From positions 1-36,425 of the IMG/VR virus record IMGVR_UViG_3300028399_000018: a DNA stretch of 36,425 bases. One strand, 5' to 3'. Below are positions 7,071 through 15,567 of the stretch, in pieces (positions within the stretch are counted from its first letter, which is position 1; every line of letters begins with the position of its first letter). Origin of the DNA: a virus. Position numbers and translations under genes: made by a program. The notes under the pieces are model-generated. The model saw nothing but the letters and a program-made list of their open reading frames with translations. It searched no databases and was not told where the DNA came from.

Positions 7071-8972
7071 CTATGCCGCCGCGTAATTAAAATCCTTACC
7101 GCTATCCGCCAGCTCCTCGTTGATGTCCTCGATCAGCATGCGGATCGTGTCGGTCGATTTGTAGCGCTCATCGCCCAGGTTGATCAGGATCGTCTTAGGC
7201 CGTTGCTGCAGGTTTGTCGGAATCTTGTTGATAGCGTTGGTCGCTGCATTTAAATTCGGTGCCGAAGCCGCACCGCCACCGCCGCCTGCGCTGCTCTTGC
7301 CGTATTTCATCGACTTGATCTGCGCAATGCGAATCAGCGACATGCCCCAAGACAATGCCGCGAAGATCGGACCAAGCGGAATGCCGAAGCGCATCGATCT
7401 TGCAGCGCCTTCCATACCCGACAGCACGGCCTGGCTGATCGCGCCGATCTGGCTTAGGCGAAACGTCTTCTTGTCCGTAACTTGAATCATTGACATCATC
7501 GAAGACAACTCACCCAGCATAGAACGCGCTTTCTCACGACGCGTGAGTTTTTGAAACTGCATGCGCTGCCATTCGCCCTTGTTGACTATCTGCGTCAAGT
7601 TTTCCTGGTGCCGGCGCTCGAGGTCTTCGAGTAAGAGCTTGGCGGATTGTTCATCTAACAGCCCACGTTCAAAGTTTTGCTGAATGATTTGTTTACGTCG
7701 CTCGTTAGCTTGTACCTCAATCATTTCACGCGACATCAGATATTGCCTGACGCTGTCGAGTTGCGACGCCAAGCGCTGGTTCAGCGCGTCGTTCTTTTTC
7801 GCCGCCGCAGCGCCTTTTTTAGGATCGGGCAAGTTGCCCGTCGCTACATCAAACACCCGATTCCTTAAACTCTCTGGCATCTTACTTTCAGATTGTTTTG
7901 CAGCAGGGCCGAAAACTATCTCCTGCTGCAATTTATTGACCTGCTCCATCTGCTTGCGCAGTGATCTATACCTATCGTCAACAGCTTTGATACGTTTAGC
8001 TATCAACTCCATGCCGCCCTTCTGATTTTGCACAGCAGGTGTAGAAGCAAGCCTGACCAACTCGTCACGTTTACGACGTAATGCCTCGGCTCTTTTTATC
8101 AGTGAGTCAAAATCAGAAGTCAACGACTTTACACGCAATGAGTTTATTTGTTGTTTTATAGCTGCAAACGCATCGCGATATGCCTTAACCATCCTGCCGA
8201 GAAAACGGATAACAGTAATAAGCGCCTCACCAAGTTCAGCAAGCACTTTACGATTACGGCTTATGGCCTGGGAAAACTCAATGATGCTTGGAGTCAGTTT
8301 GTGTATTACCTCAGCCCAGACTTTACGCATCTGGAACCCGACAATAGCCAACTCATCTTTAGTCTTGGCCATCGACAACACAAGCTTATTGCTCAAAATA
8401 ATATCGAGTTTCTCGGCTTGGTCAGATAGGTTTTTAAAATCACCTACGCCATTTTGAAAAATCTTTAACAGTCGAGTTGAAGAAAACGCCGCATCGACAA
8501 ACGCGCCACGTGAACGCTTGTCCATCTGCCCAAGCTTGGCAATGTATAGATCAAGCGCTTCGGTTGTGTCTTTAGTATTTTTAAGCTGCTCGAGAAATGC
8601 GGTATTGTTGATCTTCAAGAACCCATAAAGCGCACCAGTCTTCTCGCGTAATTTCGATATCCGTTTTTCAAAATTACCGAGCGACTTCGCGATCTCTTCT
8701 GCCGTCACGCCGGACTGGTTACCGACGAAATTCCACTTTTGCTGCGCTTCTGCAGACAAATTTGAAAGCCTGCGCGCCTTGTCGATCGCATCGGCGTAAT
8801 CAAGAATGGATTGTACAGACAGACCAATGCCAGACGCACCGGCCAGCCCGACCAAGGCGCCCTTAAGACTGAACACTGATTTTTTAAGACGATTGATAGA
8901 GCCGCGAACAGCGTTGAACGCTTTCGCTGTTTTATTCTTGGCCCCAATCTCAACCTTGATATCTTTACTCAT
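7071..8972 (-). CDS. Tape measure protein
   Basis: The 633-residue protein sets tail length and lies within the tail tube during assembly. It is strongly helical, with a short glycine/alanine hydrophobic segment near residues 35-60 (LKGALVGLAGASGIGLSVQ) and a second hydrophobic region near 515-560. Long charged heptad-like segments lie between. It follows the gpG/gpGT chaperone genes (ATGA overlap at 8969-8972) and precedes the distal tail gene, the conserved order in siphoviruses. At about 1.5 angstrom per residue of helix the tail would be near 95 nm; this is a rough estimate. Confidence 0.85.
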   Translation of the reverse strand: MSKDIKVEIGAKNKTAKAFNAVRGSINRLKKSVFSLKGALVGLAGASGIGLSVQSILDYADAIDKARRLSNLSAEAQQKWNFVGNQSGVTAEEIAKSLGNFEKRISKLREKTGALYGFLKINNTAFLEQLKNTKDTTEALDLYIAKLGQMDKRSRGAFVDAAFSSTRLLKIFQNGVGDFKNLSDQAEKLDIILSNKLVLSMAKTKDELAIVGFQMRKVWAEVIHKLTPSIIEFSQAISRNRKVLAELGEALITVIRFLGRMVKAYRDAFAAIKQQINSLRVKSLTSDFDSLIKRAEALRRKRDELVRLASTPAVQNQKGGMELIAKRIKAVDDRYRSLRKQMEQVNKLQQEIVFGPAAKQSESKMPESLRNRVFDVATGNLPDPKKGAAAAKKNDALNQRLASQLDSVRQYLMSREMIEVQANERRKQIIQQNFERGLLDEQSAKLLLEDLERRHQENLTQIVNKGEWQRMQFQKLTRREKARSMLGELSSMMSMIQVTDKKTFRLSQIGAISQAVLSGMEGAARSMRFGIPLGPIFAALSWGMSLIRIAQIKSMKYGKSSAGGGGGAASAPNLNAATNAINKIPTNLQQRPKTILINLGDERYKSTDTIRMLIEDINEELADSGKDFNYAAA

Positions 8973-9307
8973 CGCCGCCGCCTGGCTTCCTCGTAGTGTT
9001 TAGCCTCGATCTTTGCAAGCCATGTCTCGATCACCTGCATCGCGTCGAGATAACAATTAGGCTGCTCCATCGCGCCGCCGCGGAATGGCAACAACCCTTT
9101 TTTATAGTGCCCGTACAACTTCAACATCAACGCCGAAAATTTAGTAATCATCGGCAACAAACAAGTGTTATACGATTCATCCAGCCCGTCGATCGCGAAC
9201 ATCTTGACCGGCGCAGGCCCGTTGCTACCTGGTAGTTTCCCCTCGCTGTCACAATGTCGATGCTGGCACGTGCTGCAATTAAACGCCGTGTCTTCTGTCG
9301 AGACCAC
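8969..9307 (-). CDS. gpT-like extension of tail assembly chaperone, reached by -1 frameshift
   Basis: This frame lacks a convincing start; the first possible codon is a GTG at 9307 without a good ribosome site. It is exactly the -1 frame reached from the A AAA AAC site in the upstream gene, so its 112 residues are most likely the C-terminal part of a gpGT fusion (…EDQEKKLIIAVVVSTED…). It has a Cys-rich start (CSTCQHRHC) and a helical remainder. In lambda the T part binds the tail tube and the G part coats the tape measure. It ends in an ATGA overlap with the tape measure gene. Confidence 0.85.
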   Translation of the reverse strand: MVSTEDTAFNCSTCQHRHCDSEGKLPGSNGPAPVKMFAIDGLDESYNTCLLPMITKFSALMLKLYGHYKKGLLPFRGGAMEQPNCYLDAMQVIETWLAKIEAKHYEEARRRR

Positions 9308-9315
9308 GACAGCGA

Positions 9316-9672
9316 TTATGAGTTTTTTTCCTGATCCTCCGACAGCTCCGAACGCGATATGATCTCGGTTGCAATCTCGCCAAGCAATGAGGCCGGTAGT
9401 TTCTCGAGATTGGCAAGCGAGAACGGCATCGCTGTGCCGTTGCTACGTTGCACATTACGCCAACCCACCACGCCGTACCGCAACGCCATAACGATCTGCT
9501 CATTATCGAGCTGCGGCTCGCCGTTCTTGTCGATATACGCAGAGTTTAAAACTTCAAGATAGCGCAGCTGCGAAAGCGGGCGGATTTTAAACTGTGGCGG
9601 CTCGCTGTCTTCTTCGAACCCTGCCGGCGTAAACCACTCGGGCCCAAGCGACTCAATTATTTTCAGAGGCAT
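9316..9672 (-). CDS. Tail assembly chaperone, gpG-like
   Basis: The 118-residue protein is made from the normal frame and ends at TAA 9316-9318. It is helical and charged and lies between the tail tube and tape measure genes, the fixed position of tail chaperones. It has an AGGTGAAACA ribosome site before the ATG. Near its end the codons GAA AAA AAC carry a slippery heptamer, allowing a fraction of ribosomes to make gpGT. Sequence likeness to lambda gpG is low, as usual; the assignment rests on position and the frameshift signal. It acts in the cytoplasm during tail assembly and is not expected in the particle. Confidence 0.85.
   Translation of the reverse strand: MPLKIIESLGPEWFTPAGFEEDSEPPQFKIRPLSQLRYLEVLNSAYIDKNGEPQLDNEQIVMALRYGVVGWRNVQRSNGTAMPFSLANLEKLPASLLGEIATEIISRSELSEDQEKNS
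9322..9328 (-). other. Programmed -1 ribosomal frameshift site (A AAA AAC)
   Basis: Read on the minus strand, the heptamer A AAA AAC lies in the correct phase (X XXY YYZ) of the gpG frame, four codons from its stop (GAA AAA AAC TCA TAA). A -1 slip continues as AAA AAA CTC ATA ATC… and joins precisely the frame that encodes gpT. The heptamer is a classic slippery sequence. A downstream stimulatory hairpin or pseudoknot is not obvious by eye. Confidence 0.85.
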
Positions 9673-9696
9673 TGTTTCACCTATCTAGTTTTGAAA

Positions 9697-10659
9697 TTAA
9701 TTAAATACCAGGCTGAACTCGTCATCTCCTGAGTTGATCTCAGCACCGAAACTGATGTCATAAGTCAAGATACCATCCCGGTCCCCTTCACCAATGTCAC
9801 GATACGAAACCTTAGGTAACGTCACCGAGTAGCGATTATACTGCGTACCGCCGATCGTGCCGGACGCTAACGACATCTGCTTACCTGATCGCAAATCGGC
9901 GTCAAACGGCTCTGTTGCAACCAACTCGCGCTCAGGATCGAAACTACCGGCGACATCACGCGATTTAATAATGATCGGCCCATACCCTTCTGACCCGCTC
10001 AGATCCTCAGTCTGAACAATCTCATTGTTTAAATCCCAGCTGATCCCGGACACAGTAACTGATGTACCGCCAATCACCACACTACCGTTGATACAGACAG
10101 GTGGTACAACAGAATCGTAGGACGGTGTCGGCAACGACGCATCAGAAAGCGTGGTCACATGGCCAAACAGCGATATACTGACTTTACCGATCTCGCCGTT
10201 TTTAATGTTGAATGACGCGTTACCGCGCGCGCCGGTCATCTTGCGAAGCAGCCCGTCTTGATAAAAATAGACGGTCGCTGACTTGTGTGCGGCTGCAGCG
10301 GCTGAAACCGGTTTGTACGTAACAGATTCTGAACCGCCGGTTGTATCGAGTGTCGATGAGATACCGCAGGCCTGCAGCACTGCGTCGATCTCGGGCTTGA
10401 CTGAAGCGCTGTATGTCGCGCCTGCGCCTTTCAACTCAACGTCAAACGTAATCGTACCGTTCGTACCGCCATAGACTTGCGCGAGTTGGTCTTGAGTCGT
10501 GCGGATCGCCGGGCGCTCAACCATGCGCAACCCTTCGTTACTGTACGCCAGATTCTCAACCATCAAAGAATCGGCGCTGGCTGACGGGTTCGCATCGGTG
10601 TCGTAAGTCGATTCAAGTTTGAGCAGAATTACCTGCCTGTTTATTAATAGACTTCCCAT
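9697..10659 (-). CDS. Major tail tube protein
   Basis: The 320-residue protein is beta-rich with Ig-like segments and lies in the tail-tube slot between the tail terminator and the gpG-like gene. Features consistent with tail tubes are the start (MGSLLINRQVILLKLES) and repeated beta strands with GT/GGT turns in the middle (GGTNGTITFDVELKG), ending in ISFGAEIN. The ATG at 10659 follows AAGG nine bases upstream; an in-frame GTG two codons earlier is less likely. It is probably one of the most abundant virion proteins. There is no sheath gene nearby, which supports a siphovirus. Confidence 0.75.
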   Translation of the reverse strand: MGSLLINRQVILLKLESTYDTDANPSASADSLMVENLAYSNEGLRMVERPAIRTTQDQLAQVYGGTNGTITFDVELKGAGATYSASVKPEIDAVLQACGISSTLDTTGGSESVTYKPVSAAAAAHKSATVYFYQDGLLRKMTGARGNASFNIKNGEIGKVSISLFGHVTTLSDASLPTPSYDSVVPPVCINGSVVIGGTSVTVSGISWDLNNEIVQTEDLSGSEGYGPIIIKSRDVAGSFDPERELVATEPFDADLRSGKQMSLASGTIGGTQYNRYSVTLPKVSYRDIGEGDRDGILTYDISFGAEINSGDDEFSLVFN

Positions 10660-10661
10660 CG

Positions 10662-10769
10662 TCACTTACCTTTCTGTTTGTTACCGGTCTTTACCGGTTT
10701 ATTACCGGTCTCGACCGTTGAGCTGCCGGGTTTGCCAGGATTACATGGGATCTTCGGTTTGTCTGACAT
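10662..10769 (-). CDS. Tiny Lys/Gly/Pro-rich protein (35 aa)
   Basis: This 35-residue frame starts ATG TCA GAC with an AGG-type site and ends TGA directly before the tail tube start. It carries an internal near-repeat, TGNKPVK TGNKQ, preceded by CNPGKPGSS, so it is likely disordered. The DNA shows three nested ACCGGT-type repeats in the same segment. It fills an otherwise empty 110-base gap in a packed operon, which supports a real gene, but it may only be a translational coupling leader for the tail tube. Confidence 0.45.
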   Translation of the reverse strand: MSDKPKIPCNPGKPGSSTVETGNKPVKTGNKQKGK

Positions 10770-10780
10770 AGTTAAAATAC

Positions 10781-11230
10781 CTACTGCGTTGGATCATTGT
10801 AGCTGCGACGGTAATGCACTGTAAAAATACCTGTACACTGTGCTGCGCGCATGTCTGATTCATCCGTCATAATCGGCGCCTGCCAGCCCTGTTCGTCCGT
10901 GTCGATGACATAACTCAGCCCTAACGTACGGTCCTGGAGCATCGCGACAATCACTTCAGCTTTAATTAAATTCAGCCGTGTATCGATCGCTGTACTTTTC
11001 ACATGCGCCGTGACCTGGACCTCAAGCACATGATCGCGAAACGCGATGTTACCATCACCGGCCTGGTCGATCGGCGCATCAGCGCCCATCTGAATAGTCA
11101 ACGCGTCGCGTACCGTATCTGCAAAATTATAAACCCTGGCACGCTGCACATTACTACCCGTCGTCGCAAGCCCGGTGAGCCTGGCCTTGACCGCCTCGAG
11201 AATATGCTCAGCACGGTGCAAACTGCTCAT
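10781..11230 (-). CDS. Tail terminator / minor tail protein U-like
   Basis: The 149-residue protein is alpha/beta with an N-terminal helix (RAEHILEAVKARLTGL) and a C-terminal strand ending FTVHYRRSYNDP. The pattern and position (between head-tail joiner and tail tube) match tail terminators such as lambda gpU. These cap the tail tube and join it to the head. The start ATG overlaps the upstream stop (ATGA at 11227-11230). No cysteine-rich or enzymatic motif is present. Confidence 0.7.
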   Translation of the reverse strand: MSSLHRAEHILEAVKARLTGLATTGSNVQRARVYNFADTVRDALTIQMGADAPIDQAGDGNIAFRDHVLEVQVTAHVKSTAIDTRLNLIKAEVIVAMLQDRTLGLSYVIDTDEQGWQAPIMTDESDMRAAQCTGIFTVHYRRSYNDPTQ

Positions 11231-11511
11231 GCGTCAAGCTCCAAGATCACTAACGTCAAACCAAAGCCGTTCGGCTCCAGCCCTCGAACCGTATACGCTG
11301 TACCGTCGACCGTCACCGCATCACCGTGGGCAATCCCACTCACGTTACTGTCCGCAACAATCAAATGCGGTACGCTGGACTCCATGCCTTGCGCATCAAT
11401 GTAGTAATCACTGAACACCGCGGTAAGCGGGTTGCCTTTCCACGTTACCACTGCCTCCTTTGCAAACGGGCTGCCCGCTATTACCGCCTTGATATCATTG
11501 GCAATCGCCAT
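11227..11511 (-). CDS. Head-tail joining protein, lambda gpFII-like
   Basis: This small beta-barrel type protein (94 aa) has the signature end of the FII family, GDAVTVDGTAYTVRGLEPNGFGLTLVILEL, seen in pieces at residues 60-93. FII-like proteins attach the completed head to the tail. The ATG overlaps the preceding TAA (TAATG). It lies in the usual slot between the small head protein and the tail terminator. Confidence 0.75.
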   Translation of the reverse strand: MAIANDIKAVIAGSPFAKEAVVTWKGNPLTAVFSDYYIDAQGMESSVPHLIVADSNVSGIAHGDAVTVDGTAYTVRGLEPNGFGLTLVILELDA

Positions 11512-11786
11512 TACCCACTACGCCGCGGCCTGCTTCGCCCGCGTTTTTTCGGCGCTGGCTCGTCTGCAGGTGACTCGTCGTCATCGTCGAGCAACCCGTC
11601 TAGCTCATCACCATCATCGACAGGTCCAACGTCTTCAGGCTCAGGTGCGGCTACATGCAGCTCAGCCTTACCGTAGCTTACAAGCAGCAGCGCATCCTGT
11701 TCCGGCAGCTTCACTACCTGACCGACCTTCAACGGCCTGCTGCCAACCTGAGTACCACGCAGTATTTTAATTTTAACGTGTTTCAT
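11511..11786 (-). CDS. Small head-region protein with acidic then basic tail (91 aa)
   Basis: Residues 1-50 are a compact beta-like domain (MKHVKIKILRGTQ… VGQVVKLPEQDALLLVSYGKAEL). The rest is disordered: an acidic run (about 52-78) followed by a basic end (KKRGRSRPRR). The first part resembles the small proteins found between capsid decoration protein and head-tail connectors in many siphoviruses, often annotated only as hypothetical. The basic tail might touch DNA. Function unknown. Confidence 0.55.
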   Translation of the reverse strand: MKHVKIKILRGTQVGSRPLKVGQVVKLPEQDALLLVSYGKAELHVAAPEPEDVGPVDDGDELDGLLDDDDESPADEPAPKKRGRSRPRRSG

Positions 11787-11787
11787 A

Positions 11788-12222
11788 TCAGACCACCCTG
11801 TTGCCCATCAACGCAACGACGCCGATCGGCGTACCGTTGGCGTGAGAGCCTGTAGCACGTACAACAGTACGTACATAACGTTTACTGCCCCGATACTCGC
11901 CGACGTAAACAGTCTGGTCCTTGGTGTTCGCATCGATCTTCGCATAGGTACCAGTGTTGTTCGTACCGGATACCGGATTCTCGATGTCAGCATCAGCAAC
12001 CGCAGTCCAAGTTGAGTTATCCGCAGACTCCTGCAACTCGAGCTCGAAATAGGCAGAACCACCGAGTGTGTCGCCCGTCGCGCCGACAACAGCATAGAAC
12101 GCCACACCCTCTTTGTTCTGTAGATCAACCGACGCGCCATTGGTAGTCGTCTTAATCACCGCAGTCTCAAGCGCCAACACGTTTGAAAGATACTTCGGAA
12201 TGTTTTTACTTACCATTACCAT
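11788..12222 (-). CDS. Probable head decoration protein
   Basis: I take ATG 12222 because a GGAG site lies nine bases upstream with TTTTAAAA in between. The 144-residue protein is beta-rich, shows a repeated strand-turn pattern (FELELQESADNSTWTAVADADI) and lies directly after the capsid gene. Similar proteins after the HK97-type capsid often stabilise heads (decoration proteins), but some act as fibre-like vertex proteins. No enzyme motif is visible. The intergenic gap to the capsid gene contains a short inverted repeat (GCGGCTG…CAGCCGC, 12244-12265), possibly a weak processing or attenuation site. Confidence 0.55.
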   Translation of the reverse strand: MVMVSKNIPKYLSNVLALETAVIKTTTNGASVDLQNKEGVAFYAVVGATGDTLGGSAYFELELQESADNSTWTAVADADIENPVSGTNNTGTYAKIDANTKDQTVYVGEYRGSKRYVRTVVRATGSHANGTPIGVVALMGNRVV

Positions 12223-12273
12223 TTTTAAAATCTCCAAGAGTGACGCGGCTGCATCACACAGCCGCGTTATTGA

Positions 12274-14112
12274 TTAAGCGTTTTTGGAGTAGCTCGCGCC
12301 GTGACGCACGCCGACATCGGCATCCTGGAACGCTCGCAACACAATACCGCCAGACTTGGCCTTGGTAGCCCGGTCGACAGTGATGTCGAGCACACCCCAC
12401 ATGGCCAGGATCGTATCGGCGAAGTTGCCGAACAGGATCGTATTGGTCGGCAACTGCGTAGTGCGCAGCACGTCGTAGCCATTAACCTGGTTGTTCTCCA
12501 TGACATACCTGCCGCTACCAGAATCCTTGGACTTAACTTTCATATTGCCGACAACAGCCGGGCGAGTAATGTAGTAAAGCGTACCGACATCGGCGTTGGC
12601 CTCAGCCACGTCTGTTTCAAACGCAACGGCTTCGGCCCAGGTCGGATCACCCGCACTTGAAATAGTAACGGTACCGACACCGGTAGTATTTAAAATACCA
12701 GTCGGCTGGTTGGCCGCGCCTGAGCCATTCAAAATACCGATATCGATAGCCAGCGCAATACCGCGCTCGATGTCCATCCGCACGAAGTTCTCAGCATCGA
12801 GCGAAGATTGCTTGAGAAGAGACCGGGTGATCGGCACACCACCACCGATGATGCGCGGGGTCAGTGTCAGCATGCCGGTCTTGATATCGGTGTCCGCCTG
12901 GTCATCATCCTCGCCCAACCAACCAAACGCGGCGTTGATAGTCTTGCGCGGAATCTCGACGTTACCGACAAGACCACCCATCGTAACCACGCCGGCGCGT
13001 AACGCAACACTGCGCGGACGCAATGTGTCGATGAGCTGGTTACCCATGTATTGAGTATCGACCAGGTCAGCTTGATCGATGGTGTTCATCGGCGGAGTAG
13101 CGCGCTGACTGTCAGTGTTCCAGTCGCGCTGAATTTCCCAGGGTACGAACAACCCGCGTGCGCTGCGCCCGATCTGATCTTCGAGCGCTTCGCTGCACTC
13201 GTATTCAAACTCGGCACCTTTCCAGTCCTTGCGCGCCAGCGCCCGGACCGCGTTGAACAGCGAGTAGCGTTTGACTTCGCGCTGCGTCAGCCCAAGCTGC
13301 GTGATAGGTTCGGAGCGTTGCGACTCGTCAGACAGCTTTTCGATGATCAGCCGGTTGAAGTCTTCAACCGATTTACTGTCATCGATAAACCGCTGCGCCT
13401 CATCGGCCAGGTCGAACTTCTCGCCGAGCACTAGCAACTCACGAACCCGTGCACGTTCCGCCTGGCGCGCATTCTCACGCTCGAGATTCACATCAATAAC
13501 CGGCTCTTTCTTCTTGTCCGGCTCGGTTGTCTTTTGCTTGTCAGGCATTGTTCTTTCCTCATAAATTACAAATTGATTGGTAGCAGGCGCGTTTTCACGC
13601 CCAACCTTGGCGCCCGTATCGGCGGGCATGGCAACGATACTGATCTCGAGCGGCTCCCAATCTGTAACCCGGTAAACAGTGCTAACTGTGTCATCGTCTG
13701 CATTCTCAACAATGGACTCATAGACACGATAGCCGACTGAAACGGATTTACGAATGCCGTCTTTGATATCGTTAAAAATCTCTGTAGCACGCGCCGAATT
13801 GCCAAACCGCAACACCGCGCGTCCTTTCGAACCATCGACACTGACGCTCTCGACAGTACCAACGTGCTCGTCTGAAAAATGATTGACAAGAACAGGACCG
13901 GCATCGATTATCCGATCAAGCCTCACATTATCCTGCCCATGCATCAGCACTTCAGTACCATACCACATCCGCACCGGCGCGTCGGTACTGAACACGACCT
14001 CAACTGTTCGCGCCTCGTCATCGATGTGCGCATCGCGCAAACTGATGTCGCGAAACTCAACCGGCGCATCAAGCGTCTTCTTGACCGCCAGGCTCGTCTT
14101 GTTCTGACTCAT
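12274..14112 (-). CDS. Prohead protease - major capsid protein fusion
   Basis: This single 612-residue frame makes both the maturation protease and the HK97-fold capsid. Residues ~15-185 look like an S78/U35 protease: H78 in VLVNHF, the serine region KSVSVGY (123-128, S125 most likely), then EPLEISIVAMPAD (153-165). Residues ~190-290 are a charged, helical spacer (Delta-like). Residues ~290-612 hold the HK97-type capsid core (…PRSVALRAGVVT… GNVEIP… GSGAANQPTGILN). The ATG overlaps the portal gene end by 44 bases. A second in-frame ATG at 13548 has a GAGGAAAGAACA ribosome site, so capsid without protease is probably also made. Confidence 0.85.
   Translation of the reverse strand: MSQNKTSLAVKKTLDAPVEFRDISLRDAHIDDEARTVEVVFSTDAPVRMWYGTEVLMHGQDNVRLDRIIDAGPVLVNHFSDEHVGTVESVSVDGSKGRAVLRFGNSARATEIFNDIKDGIRKSVSVGYRVYESIVENADDDTVSTVYRVTDWEPLEISIVAMPADTGAKVGRENAPATNQFVIYEERTMPDKQKTTEPDKKKEPVIDVNLERENARQAERARVRELLVLGEKFDLADEAQRFIDDSKSVEDFNRLIIEKLSDESQRSEPITQLGLTQREVKRYSLFNAVRALARKDWKGAEFEYECSEALEDQIGRSARGLFVPWEIQRDWNTDSQRATPPMNTIDQADLVDTQYMGNQLIDTLRPRSVALRAGVVTMGGLVGNVEIPRKTINAAFGWLGEDDDQADTDIKTGMLTLTPRIIGGGVPITRSLLKQSSLDAENFVRMDIERGIALAIDIGILNGSGAANQPTGILNTTGVGTVTISSAGDPTWAEAVAFETDVAEANADVGTLYYITRPAVVGNMKVKSKDSGSGRYVMENNQVNGYDVLRTTQLPTNTILFGNFADTILAMWGVLDITVDRATKAKSGGIVLRAFQDADVGVRHGASYSKNA
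13546..13548 (-). other. Internal start codon for capsid-only product
   Basis: On the minus strand, ATG CCT GAC at 13548 is preceded by GAGGAAAGAACA, a well-spaced ribosome site that is stronger than the one for the full-length start. It begins exactly at the linker between the protease and the spacer/capsid. The product would be 424 residues. This mirrors the nested C/Nu3 starts of lambda, but here for the capsid itself. Confidence 0.7.
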
Positions 14113-15565
14113 CGCTCATGTCCTCTTTATCGTCATTCATAGCAGATTCTGCGCTGGTGTCAACAACTTGTTGCGTCGACAAACCCAACTCCTGCATCCG
14201 CTCGAGCTCGTTTTTACGCTCGAGCCAAACCTGTTCGGGATCGTCACCGCGCTCACGAATCACGCGCGTCACCGTCGTCATGTTACGATCAATCGCTTTA
14301 ATACTGGCGTCGATGTCTTTCTGCGGATCCACCCACGGCCAGCGCCGGCCTTGGAACCGCACCTGCTTATACTTGTCCGCGGCGAACGCCGGCAACGCGC
14401 TGCCTTTAACTTTTAAAGTCCCGATACCGAGCTGGATCTCTAGCCATTCATCATAGAGCGGTTGCATGATGTCTTCAATCAACCGGTCCTGCAGCAGCTT
14501 CCAAATCTCGCGCTCATCAATCGCAGATGCGCGCAAGCTGGTATAGTTGACGCCCTCGTAATCGTTGGCCAATGTGTTATAACCTACGTTTAAACCCGCC
14601 GCCATGCCACGCAGGCAGATTTTCATAAACTGCGCGTGGTCCGTATTCGGATAGCGCGGGTTCCACTCAACCAGCTCGGCGTCACCTGCAACCTGACCCA
14701 TCACACCGGGTTCAGCCTCATCGATTATCGCGCCGTCCTCGTCGATGTCATCGCCCAGGTACTGATCACCCGTCGGTGTCTTCCACCAGCCGAGCTTGCT
14801 CGCACCGATCCTAGCCGCCACCACGGCAGCGTCTTCGTACCCATCGAGCATACCAGAGCGCATCAGCGCTGTCGCGATTAACGGAATCCCGCGCGTTTGA
14901 TTCGTAAATCGATTTTCGTAGCAGTGGATGATCTCGCCGGCATCGACGACAGTATAACGCCCATCGAGCGACAGCCCATGCTGCGTGCGCGTGTCGACAT
15001 TTTTAAAATAATAGCGCACAGGCCGGCGGTACTTGTCGAGTTCCACGCCCATCCTGACCACGTTACCATTTCGCAGCGACTCGTTCAGCTCGACATCGAG
15101 CAGCGTCGAGTCAATTATCTCGACGCCGAACATGTATCGCGAGTGTTCGAACCCGCGATGCTTGCGTATGATCACCTCGCCATCGGTAGCCAAGCAGGAC
15201 ATAACGAGCCGCTGAAACTCACGATTACACAGCCTGCCTGACACATCGAAATTAGCTTTCTTAGACCAGTCCTTGTAGGCTTCCTCGACTGAAGCGTTGG
15301 CCAGTTTATCGAGCTTACCCTTGCGGTTTTTAATCTGCGCCTGGAGCACAATGCCAGTGCTGCCGACAACATTGCGCTGCAGCATGTTGACAAAATGCGC
15401 CACGTACTCATTGCTCATTACCTGCTGCCTGGCGCGGGCTTTGAGCACGTTGAGCTGGCGGTACAGAACAGGGTCGATCGACTCCGGTGCCGACACCCAA
15501 GACTCGGTGAACCGGTTCAGCTCGCCAGCAGCGAACGACCGGCGCCGTCTTGTCATTCTACGCAT
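14069..15565 (-). CDS. Portal protein, lambda gpB family
   Basis: The portal forms the ring at the head vertex through which DNA enters and leaves. The 498-residue protein has the family's typical start (WVSAPESIDPVLYRQLNVLKARARQQVMSN) and central segments (GVELDKYRRPVRYYF, SLRASAIDEREIWKLLQDRL). The C-terminus is acidic (…DDKEDMSDESEQDEP). ATG at 15565 is preferred over an upstream TTG. Stop and starts overlap both neighbours. No truncation is seen. Confidence 0.9.
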   Translation of the reverse strand: MRRMTRRRRSFAAGELNRFTESWVSAPESIDPVLYRQLNVLKARARQQVMSNEYVAHFVNMLQRNVVGSTGIVLQAQIKNRKGKLDKLANASVEEAYKDWSKKANFDVSGRLCNREFQRLVMSCLATDGEVIIRKHRGFEHSRYMFGVEIIDSTLLDVELNESLRNGNVVRMGVELDKYRRPVRYYFKNVDTRTQHGLSLDGRYTVVDAGEIIHCYENRFTNQTRGIPLIATALMRSGMLDGYEDAAVVAARIGASKLGWWKTPTGDQYLGDDIDEDGAIIDEAEPGVMGQVAGDAELVEWNPRYPNTDHAQFMKICLRGMAAGLNVGYNTLANDYEGVNYTSLRASAIDEREIWKLLQDRLIEDIMQPLYDEWLEIQLGIGTLKVKGSALPAFAADKYKQVRFQGRRWPWVDPQKDIDASIKAIDRNMTTVTRVIRERGDDPEQVWLERKNELERMQELGLSTQQVVDTSAESAMNDDKEDMSDESEQDEPGGQEDA

Positions 15566-15567
15566 TT

